Below, in pieces: positions 1 through 5,103 of a stretch of 6,839 nucleotides of DNA (position 1 is its first letter; each line of letters starts with the position of its first letter). The position numbers and the translations under genes were made by a program. The notes beneath the pieces are model-generated. The model was not told the DNA's origin. It saw only the letters and a program-made list of their open reading frames with translations, and ran no database searches. The stretch comes from Candidatus Segatella papionis (lineage in GTDB: Bacteria; Bacteroidota; Bacteroidia; Bacteroidales; Bacteroidaceae), in assembly GCA_002297965.1 (NCBI GenBank), contig DBLF01000015.1:1-6839 (forward strand), written 5' to 3'.

Positions 1-804
1 TACCCCATCAAGAATGGTTCCATCCAGTTGCAAACCTCCAATGGTGTGAACTATCCTCCGATTTCCGACCTCAACGAGAATACCACCATCATCATCCCAG
101 GAGTGGTGAAGCAGGGAAATCCTAACTTGACCTCCAATAATGAGTATGGTGCTTTCTTGCGAATCAACCAGTATCATTCATGGATACAGGGGCAATTGGC
201 TTTCTTCGGAGTCTATACCGACAGTCCGATGAGCGTCTATTACGAGTGGCGCAACATCCAGGATCAGAAGTATCTTGTGCAGACCTATGAGAACTCCAAT
301 TATCAGTGGTGGTATGGCGTGGGTTACGCCATCAATATCAAGCCTTTCAAGAGCGAGATTCTTAATATCGGTCTGTATGGCTCTTTCGAAAGATATTCCA
401 CGAGCAGTGGAATCATTGGCAAGCACAATCAATGGTGTATCCCATTGCAATATGAGATTCGCTTTCAAAAAGGTAAGTTTGGTGCAGAGTATATGGGTAA
501 CATTACGGCAAAGACTCCTCAGGGACCTTATAATCGTTGGGATGAGAGTTGCAGCATACTCACAGCTTATTATCAGTTGGGCAGATGGCGCATCACCGCC
601 CTGTGCTATTGGCTCTTCTGCGATGCCAAGTACAAGTTTGAGACCATCGACAACCCAATGCTTTCTCGAAAGGAGTGGCACACCATCAAGGACAACAATC
701 GCATGATAAGCCTTGGTGTGAGCTGGAACCTATTCTCGGGCAAGAAGAAAGATATTCAGAAGCGCTTGAACAATCGGGATTCTGATTCGGGAGCATTTAA
801 GTAA
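1..804 (+). CDS. Outer-membrane beta-barrel protein (TonB-dependent receptor-like, OMP_b-brl_3 type), C-terminal part
   Basis: The frame is open from base 1, so the start lies outside the window; a TTG at 28 is not a credible start. The visible 267 residues are alternating aromatic/polar strands with short turns rich in Asn, Gly, Trp and Tyr (for example YNRWDESCSILTAYYQLGRW), as in the last strands of a large outer-membrane barrel. The end NRMISLGVSWNLFSGKK, followed by a charged tail RLNNRDSDSGAFK, resembles the C-termini of Bacteroidetes PF14905 (OMP_b-brl_3) proteins, which usually have an N-terminal carboxypeptidase-regulatory-like domain and a plug. Those parts cannot be seen here. Such proteins sit in the outer membrane and import or bind a ligand, often with TonB. 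The position ahead of a cysteine-rich protein and a copper pump suggests a metal-related ligand, which is inference only. A plain barrel without a TonB plug is the main alternative. Confidence 0.75.
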   Translation, partial: YPIKNGSIQLQTSNGVNYPPISDLNENTTIIIPGVVKQGNPNLTSNNEYGAFLRINQYHSWIQGQLAFFGVYTDSPMSVYYEWRNIQDQKYLVQTYENSNYQWWYGVGYAINIKPFKSEILNIGLYGSFERYSTSSGIIGKHNQWCIPLQYEIRFQKGKFGAEYMGNITAKTPQGPYNRWDESCSILTAYYQLGRWRITALCYWLFCDAKYKFETIDNPMLSRKEWHTIKDNNRMISLGVSWNLFSGKKKDIQKRLNNRDSDSGAFK

Positions 805-883
805 AAAGTTAAGAGGGAACTAAGAAATCCTTAAATAATCTTATATATTAGCTTCACTTGTTAGCTATTTGCAAGAAATGAAT

Positions 884-891
884 TAATTTTG
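884..891 (+). promoter_or_regulatory. Bacteroidetes-type -7 promoter box for the cysteine-rich gene
   Basis: TAATTTTG matches the Bacteroidetes -7 consensus TAnnTTTG exactly. It lies 64 bases before the ATG at 956, in the 151-base gap after the barrel gene. The -33 element is weak: no TTTG sits at 19-21 bases (TTAG at 861-864 gives 19), and the TTTG at 868-871 is too close. Transcription would begin near 897-900. Confidence 0.45.
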
Positions 892-897
892 CAAGCC

Positions 898-928
898 GAA
901 AAGGAAGGGCTTAAGAAACTTTCTTTTC
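898..928 (+). promoter_or_regulatory. 5'-leader hairpin ahead of the cysteine-rich gene
   Basis: Bases 898-907 (GAAAAGGAAG) pair with 919-928 (CTTTCTTTTC) in a 10-bp stem with one G-U pair and an 11-base loop. It begins about where transcription from the 884-891 box should start, so the mRNA would carry a hairpin at its extreme 5' end. No U-run follows, so it is not an obvious terminator. mRNA stabilisation or leader control are possible roles; neither is shown by the sequence. Confidence 0.4.
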
Positions 929-955
929 AGATGTTAGGATAATATATAATAAGGT

Positions 956-1369
956 ATGAAACGTTCACTCAACATATTGATGGCTCTGATGCTCTCGCTC
1001 ATGGTGGTTTACATGAGCGTGGGTACTACCGTCATGCACTGCCTTCGCTATGACAAGGTGATGGTGGGAGCTGTGCAGGATTGTTGTCTGAAGAAATGCC
1101 TAAGCTATGATTGTTGCAAGGATATGCACGGCGAGCAGTTGCGTAAGCACTGTATGGACGTGAAGCAGGTGAAGTTGTCGCCTACGCTCTCAATTCAGCA
1201 GCTTGACTTCGATGCAGCACCTATCTTTGTGGGTATCGTACCATCCCTTTGGATGATGCTGCCTCGTCCTGTTGTATGCAGCATCCAAAAAGCCAGATAT
1301 TGGAGCATCAACGTTCCGCATTCGCCCCCGAGGGCATATTTGGCATTACTTAACACGCTGATTATTTGA
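956..1369 (+). CDS. Small cysteine/methionine-rich envelope protein, HYC_CC_PP-like, putative metal binding
   Basis: The 137-residue product starts MKRSLNIL and has a hydrophobic stretch at about 5-26, a signal peptide or membrane anchor; no lipobox precedes C29. It then has H28-C29, two CC pairs (C43-C44, C53-C54), C48, C66 and C108, many Met and His residues, and S-P-P at 123-125. This order (His/Cys after the hydrophobic N-terminus, CC in the middle, PP near the end) fits the Bacteroidetes HYC_CC_PP small-protein family, whose genes often lie beside metal ATPases and TonB receptors; the assignment is from memory of the family pattern. The cysteines and neighbouring copper pump point to binding Cu+ or another soft metal in the periplasm, which is inference. 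ATG 956 is supported because the second copy at 6725 keeps both MKRSLNIL and the bases just upstream. A Shine-Dalgarno is not convincing (AGGA lies 16 bases ahead). Confidence 0.7.
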   Translation: MKRSLNILMALMLSLMVVYMSVGTTVMHCLRYDKVMVGAVQDCCLKKCLSYDCCKDMHGEQLRKHCMDVKQVKLSPTLSIQQLDFDAAPIFVGIVPSLWMMLPRPVVCSIQKARYWSINVPHSPPRAYLALLNTLII

Positions 1370-1390
1370 TTTTTCCCTATTTGCATATAG

Positions 1391-1420
1391 GTTGCAAAAG
1401 ATTTTTTGTACTTTTGCAAC
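1391..1420. promoter_or_regulatory. Perfect 10-bp inverted repeat overlapping the ATPase promoter (candidate operator)
   Basis: GTTGCAAAAG at 1391-1400 and CTTTTGCAAC at 1411-1420 are exact reverse complements, 10 bases apart. The right arm contains most of the -7 box at 1409-1416. A dyad with centre-to-centre spacing of 20 bases, about two helical turns, placed over a promoter is what a dimeric regulator would bind. It could instead act as a hairpin in read-through RNA from the upstream gene, since it begins 22 bases after that gene's stop, but no U-run follows it. Confidence 0.5.
1409..1416 (+). promoter_or_regulatory. -7 promoter box for the copper ATPase
   Basis: TACTTTTG matches TAnnTTTG exactly, 97 bases before the ATPase ATG. 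The nearest TTTG upstream (1380-1383) is 25 bases away, longer than the usual 19-21, so the -33 element is poor; such a promoter might need an activator. The predicted leader is about 90 bases. Confidence 0.5.
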
Positions 1421-1430
1421 CAAGATAGTT

Positions 1431-1482
1431 GTGTAGTTAAGTGAAGAGTAAAGAACAAAGAGTGAAGAATTCTACACTTAAC
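1431..1482 (+). promoter_or_regulatory. ATPase mRNA leader with two competing stems
   Basis: GTTAAGTG at 1436-1443 is the exact reverse complement of CACTTAAC at 1475-1482, and GTGTAG at 1431-1436 is the reverse complement of CTACAC at 1472-1477. The two pairings share bases 1475-1477, so they exclude each other. An 8-base direct repeat AGTGAAGA (1440-1447, 1461-1468) lies between. The loops are about 31-35 bases and the stems short, so this is a weak structural signal. Confidence 0.25.
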
Positions 1483-1513
1483 GTATTGTTGGAAAAATGA
1501 AATAGGATAAATA

Positions 1514-3577
1514 ATGAAGAAAACAATACCTGTAATAGGCATGGCATGCTCGGTGTGCTCTGCCAATGTAGAGCGTAAGCTCAATTCACTCGAAGGCATC
1601 AAGTCAGCCACGGTTTCCTTGGCAGGACGCACCGCCCTCGTCGATTATGACCCAGAGAAGATTACGCTCGAAGATATGAAGCGAGAGATTTCCAATGCAG
1701 GTTATGACCTCGTCATCGAGGAGGATAGAAGTGCCGATGAAATCAACCGTCGTGAGTTTGTCCTCTTGAAACGCAAGACCCTTCTGTCTTGGCTTTTCGC
1801 CATCCTCGTCATGGCGTTCTCGATGGGATGGATTTCGCTCGGCATGGAGTCGAACAATGTGTCGGATGGCGTGGATATGGGGCATCATACCAGTAGTTTT
1901 GCTAATCAGATATGCTTGATTCTCGCTTTAGCGAATATGATATACTGTGGTCGCCAGTTTTATGTTTCTGCTTGGAAGCAGCTCAGGCATCGCACGGCAA
2001 ATATGGATTCGCTTGTGGCTTTGAGTACCCTCATCGCCTTCCTATTTAGCACTTTCAATACCTTCTTTGGAGATAGCGTTTGGACTCCGAGAGGCATCGA
2101 GTGGCATACTTACTTCGATGCATCGGTGATGATCATCACGTTCGTCTTGACAGGCAGATGTTTGGAAGAGAAGGCGAAGGATGGTACGGCAGCGAGCATC
2201 AAGCAGTTGATGGGATTGCAGCCGAAGACTGCCCGATTGGTTACCAATGAGAAATTGGAGAAGACGGAAACCGAATGTGCCGATGGCAAATCCAATGCTT
2301 TCAATGATTATAAGTTGGAGGAAGTACCTATCTCCACTATATCATACGGCGACATCATCGAGGTGCGTGCCGGGGAGAAAATTCCTGTGGATGGTGTGGT
2401 GACTCAGGCAGAGAGCTTTATGACTGCCGATGCAGCATACGTGGATGAGGCAATGATTACCGGTGAACCTACTCCTGCGGCAAAGCGAGTAGGCGACGAG
2501 GTGTTGGCTGGCACGATTCCGAGCCAAGGCAAGTTGCGTATGAGAGCCAAGCAGATAGGTGAGAACACCGCCTTGGCGCATATCATCAAGATGGTGCAGG
2601 AGGCGCAAGGTTCGAAGGCTCCAGTACAGCGAGTGGTCGATAAGGCTGCGTTGGTCTTTGTGCCGGTGGTTGCAGCCATCGCTGTGATTACTTTCTTGGC
2701 TTGGTGGTTGATAGGTGGCAATGCTTATCTGCCTCAGGCGATATTGAGTGCTGTTGCCGTATTGGTAGTGGCTTGTCCATGCGCAATGGGTTTGGCGACT
2801 CCTACAGCCTTGATGGTGGGTATCGGTAAGGCGGCTCAGAAGCAAATACTCATCAAGGATGCCAGTGCGCTCGAAAATCTCCGCAAGGTGAATGCTCTCG
2901 TCATCGACAAGACGGGTACGCTCACTATTCCGAACCAGAACACGGACTTTACGAAGGCAGACAATCTTTCAGCTTTGGCTGCAACAGATGAGAAAGCTTT
3001 GCAAACAGCCTTGGAATCTCGTGAAACTCTCAAACCTCATGCCGCAGAGGCGATGATGCAGTTGCAAGAGGAGGGCATCGAGGTGTATATGATGAGTGGA
3101 GACAAGGATGAGGCTGCTCGTTATTGGGCTGAGAAGGCTGGCATCCAGCACTATCAGAGCAAGGTGAAACCTGGCGACAAACAGGCTTTGGTCAAGAAGT
3201 TGCAGGACGAGGGCAAGCGTGTGTTGATGATAGGTGATGGCATCAATGATACCCAGGCATTGGCGCTCGCCGATGTGAGCATGGCGATAGGCAAGGGCAC
3301 TGACATTGCGATGGATGTTGCGCAGGTTACGCTGATGGGCGACGACCTGATTACGATTCCCGATGCCGTGAAACTCAGTCGCAAGACGGTGGGCATGATT
3401 TGGCAGAACCTCTTCTGGGCATTCATCTACAACATCGTTTGCATCCCATTGGCAGCAGGAGCGTTGCATCTCTTCGGCATCGACTTCCAGATTACCCCAA
3501 TGTGGGCTAGTGCCTTGATGGCATGCTCGAGTGTAAGCGTGGTGCTCAACTCGTTGAGATTGAAGTTTATCAAATAG
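1514..3577 (+). CDS. copA: Cu+-transporting P1B-type ATPase, apparently lacking the nucleotide-binding domain
   Basis: The 687-residue inner-membrane pump would export Cu+ (or Ag+) from the cytoplasm. Domains in order: heavy-metal-associated domain with GMACSVC (C12, C15); membrane segments near 90-108, 130-150, 166-186 and 199-216; actuator domain with TGE at 316-318; segments near 376-401 and 405-435 carrying CPC (421-423); phosphorylation motif DKTGTLT (D465); SGD at 528-530; GDGIND at 574-579; last segments near 628-650 and 661-681 with YN (639-640) and MxxSS (M669, S672, S673). CPC + YN + MxxSS is the Cu+ class (P1B-1) signature. Odd: D465 and D530 are only 65 residues apart, where CopA proteins usually have well over 100. 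The His-Pro (SEHP) motif and the Gly-rich ATP-binding motifs are absent; ETLKPHAAEAM at 503-513 aligns with the P-domain return segment. The actuator domain also has about 20 extra polar residues near 244-266. ATG 1514 is chosen because it gives the complete metal-binding domain; upstream AGGA is a weak ribosome site. Confidence 0.9.
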   Translation: MKKTIPVIGMACSVCSANVERKLNSLEGIKSATVSLAGRTALVDYDPEKITLEDMKREISNAGYDLVIEEDRSADEINRREFVLLKRKTLLSWLFAILVMAFSMGWISLGMESNNVSDGVDMGHHTSSFANQICLILALANMIYCGRQFYVSAWKQLRHRTANMDSLVALSTLIAFLFSTFNTFFGDSVWTPRGIEWHTYFDASVMIITFVLTGRCLEEKAKDGTAASIKQLMGLQPKTARLVTNEKLEKTETECADGKSNAFNDYKLEEVPISTISYGDIIEVRAGEKIPVDGVVTQAESFMTADAAYVDEAMITGEPTPAAKRVGDEVLAGTIPSQGKLRMRAKQIGENTALAHIIKMVQEAQGSKAPVQRVVDKAALVFVPVVAAIAVITFLAWWLIGGNAYLPQAILSAVAVLVVACPCAMGLATPTALMVGIGKAAQKQILIKDASALENLRKVNALVIDKTGTLTIPNQNTDFTKADNLSALAATDEKALQTALESRETLKPHAAEAMMQLQEEGIEVYMMSGDKDEAARYWAEKAGIQHYQSKVKPGDKQALVKKLQDEGKRVLMIGDGINDTQALALADVSMAIGKGTDIAMDVAQVTLMGDDLITIPDAVKLSRKTVGMIWQNLFWAFIYNIVCIPLAAGALHLFGIDFQITPMWASALMACSSVSVVLNSLRLKFIK

Positions 3578-3600
3578 TAAAAGAACAAGGTGTTTTGTAT

Positions 3601-3649
3601 TTTCATCGTTTATAGGCGATAATAAGCTTGTTGTCTATAAACGATGGAA
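3601..3649 (+). terminator. Long 22-bp hairpin downstream of the ATPase, likely terminator
   Basis: Bases 3601-3622 pair with 3628-3649 around a 5-base loop (TAAGC). The core, CATCGTTTATAG with CTATAAACGATG, is 12 bp and perfect; the full stem has 22 pairs including four G-U wobbles. These pair only in + strand RNA (they would be A-C in the other strand), which argues for a role in the ATPase transcript. It begins 24 bases after the stop. The nearest T-run (3662-3668) is about 13 bases further on, so it is not a textbook intrinsic terminator; 3'-end stabilisation is an alternative. Confidence 0.6.
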
Positions 3650-3719
3650 TAGTGGAATTTCCTTTTTTGAATGTTTCAGCTCGTAACTACTAAAAAAACA
3701 TAAAAGAAGCTATAGGCTC

Positions 3720-3750
3720 ATTGCAGTTTTAATTATTTGATATACTTTTG
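3720..3750 (+). promoter_or_regulatory. Promoter of the HxlR/reductase operon
   Basis: TACTTTTG at 3743-3750 matches the -7 consensus exactly. ATTG at 3720-3723 stands 19 bases ahead, a one-mismatch -33 box at the right distance. Transcription would begin near 3757, leaving a leader of about 20 bases without a Shine-Dalgarno. No clear dyad that could be the regulator's own operator was seen. Confidence 0.6.
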
Positions 3751-3777
3751 TAACCAAATAACAAAATAGAATCATTT

Positions 3778-4128
3778 ATGGAAAAGAAATGCGAGCTGGA
3801 CTTTCAGTCTTTGCAAGACACAATTGACGTAATAGGCACGAAATGGAGGGTACAAATATTGTGCTCCATTTGCGAGTGTGGCAATACGAGATTTCGTGAA
3901 ATAGAGCGCAGCATCCCAAAACTAACAACACGAATGCTTTCCAAAGAACTAAAGGCTATGGAGCAGTTTGGTCTCGTCACACGTACCGTCACTGATACAA
4001 GGCCAGTCACGGTGGAATACAAGGAAACGGAACTTTGCCATACATTGATACCCATCTTTGACAAAATGCTTGAATGGGGAGAAAAATATGGGGCAACAGC
4101 CAAGCAGACAAATAAAGTACAACAATAA
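3778..4128 (+). CDS. HxlR-family winged-helix transcriptional regulator
   Basis: The 116-residue product has the family layout: conserved N-terminal Cys (C5), DVIGTKWRVQIL (17-28), RFREIERSIPKLTTRMLSKELKAME (38-62, recognition region), FGLVTRTV (64-71), the wing P-x-x-V-E-Y (76-81) and a closing helix with LEWGEKY (98-104). HxlR proteins bind DNA as dimers; several (YodB, HypR, HxlR) respond to aldehydes, quinones or disulfide stress, some through the N-terminal Cys. Here there are further cysteines at C29, C32 and C34 beside the end of the first DNA-binding helix, and C87 near the start of the last helix. It is followed 10 bases later by an aldo/keto reductase, which it probably controls together with itself. 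The inducing compound cannot be read from the sequence. Confidence 0.9.
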   Translation: MEKKCELDFQSLQDTIDVIGTKWRVQILCSICECGNTRFREIERSIPKLTTRMLSKELKAMEQFGLVTRTVTDTRPVTVEYKETELCHTLIPIFDKMLEWGEKYGATAKQTNKVQQ

Positions 4129-4138
4129 AGACTAAATT

Positions 4139-5020
4139 ATGAACGAAAAAAATCAAGAAAGCATGATTTTACAGAATGGTATCAATATGCCTGTTATCGG
4201 TTACGGTACCATGCCAACTGATTGGACAACAGGCTATGGAGATGAATTTGTCGGTGTTGTAAAGCATGCCATCAAAGCTGGTTACCGCAATATTGATACA
4301 GCCGTCGTGTATAACACCGAGGAGTATGTGGGTGAAGCCGTAAGACAAAGCATAAATGACGGAACAATACAGCGTCAGAATATGTTTGTAAGCACCAAAG
4401 TGTGGAATACAGATCGTGGCTACGACAAGACGCTCAAAGCCTTCGATGCATCCATGAAGCGGTTAGGATTGGAATACCTTGACCTTTATCTTATCCATAC
4501 TCCTGCTGTCGGCAAATGGCATAATGACTGGAAAGAGATAAACCATTCTACTTGGAAGGCTTTCGAGAAGCTCTACAAAGATGGTCGCGTACAAGCCATT
4601 GGCGTCTGCAATTTCCTACCGCACCACTTACAAGCACTAATGGATATGGCAGAAATCATACCTATGGTTAACCAAATAGAGGTGCATCCTGGTTTTACTT
4701 CAGCGCAGACTGTGCAATTCTGCAAGGACAATAAGATTGCGGTTGAAGCATGGGGACCATTTGGAAACGGTCAGGTTCTTCAGAATGAAACGCTTGTTGC
4801 CATGGCAGAACGACATGGCAAAAGTGTGGCACAGATTTGTTTGCGTTGGCTTGTACAACAAGGCATTATACCGATACCTAAGTCCATAAATCTGCAACGC
4901 ATGAAGGAAAATCTGCAAGTCTTTGATTTCATGCTGTCTGATGATGACATGCAAGCAATTTCAGCTCTTCCTAATTGCGGTGGTTTCTGTGTGGATGCTG
5001 ACAGTGCGCCAGAAGATTAA
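4139..5020 (+). CDS. Aldo/keto reductase (AKR, 2,5-diketogluconate reductase-like)
   Basis: The 293-residue cytosolic enzyme should reduce aldehydes or ketones with NADPH. The start NGINMPVIGYGTMP (13-26) is the AKR barrel entry. The catalytic tetrad is complete: D53 (NIDTA), Y58, K87 (STKVW) and H120 (YLIH). GVCNF (155-159), NQIEVHP (178-184) and the cofactor-phosphate segment IPKSINLQRMKEN (246-258, with K248, S249, R254, N258) are all present, and the length is normal for the family. The substrate cannot be told; small reactive carbonyls would suit a partner of an HxlR regulator. ATG 4139 lies 10 bases after the regulator's stop and is therefore in the same transcript. An internal Met at residue 9 is another possible start. 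No clear terminator was seen in the 83 bases after the gene, which are A-rich. Confidence 0.93.
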   Translation: MNEKNQESMILQNGINMPVIGYGTMPTDWTTGYGDEFVGVVKHAIKAGYRNIDTAVVYNTEEYVGEAVRQSINDGTIQRQNMFVSTKVWNTDRGYDKTLKAFDASMKRLGLEYLDLYLIHTPAVGKWHNDWKEINHSTWKAFEKLYKDGRVQAIGVCNFLPHHLQALMDMAEIIPMVNQIEVHPGFTSAQTVQFCKDNKIAVEAWGPFGNGQVLQNETLVAMAERHGKSVAQICLRWLVQQGIIPIPKSINLQRMKENLQVFDFMLSDDDMQAISALPNCGGFCVDADSAPED

Positions 5021-5040
5021 TAAAAAAGAAAAGGCAAAAA

Positions 5041-5072
5041 TTTGGTGATTTCATGGAAAATGCTTAATTTTG
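5041..5072 (+). promoter_or_regulatory. Near-consensus promoter of the AAA/nuclease gene
   Basis: TTTG at 5041-5044, 20 bases, then TAATTTTG at 5065-5072: both Bacteroidetes boxes are perfect and the spacing is right. This is the best promoter in the window. Transcription should start near 5079-5080, about 24 bases before the ATG. Confidence 0.75.
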
Positions 5073-5090
5073 CCCTTGTAAAATAGAAAA

Positions 5091-5100
5091 CGCTATAGCG
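5091..5100. promoter_or_regulatory. 10-bp perfect palindrome just before the AAA/nuclease start codon
   Basis: CGCTATAGCG reads the same on both strands and ends three bases before the ATG at 5104, where a ribosome-binding site would normally be. It is GC-rich in an otherwise AT-rich leader. It could be an operator or part of the translation start region; with no loop it is unlikely to fold as a simple hairpin. Confidence 0.35.
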
Positions 5101-5103
5101 AGT

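Noticed and set aside
178..681. Long minus-strand open frame inside the barrel gene
   Set aside because: It overlaps the plus-strand barrel, has no recognisable domain and no promoter or start context.
868..871. TTTG as the -33 box for the promoter at 884
   Set aside because: Only 12 bases separate it from the -7 box; 19-21 are expected.
956..1369. Lipoprotein signal in the cysteine-rich protein
   Set aside because: C29 is preceded by Val-Met-His, not a lipobox.
1195..1632. Minus-strand open frame across the end of the cysteine-rich gene, the ATPase leader and the ATPase start
   Set aside because: It overlaps two well supported genes and their promoter region; composition is that of a shadow frame.
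2342..3469. Several minus-strand open frames inside the ATPase
   Set aside because: His/Leu-rich shadow translations of a confidently identified gene.
3778..5020. Recent horizontal transfer of the regulator/reductase pair judged from base composition
   Set aside because: Hand counts of single 60-base blocks gave 50% GC in the ATPase and 45% in the reductase, too small and too sparse a sample to support a claim.
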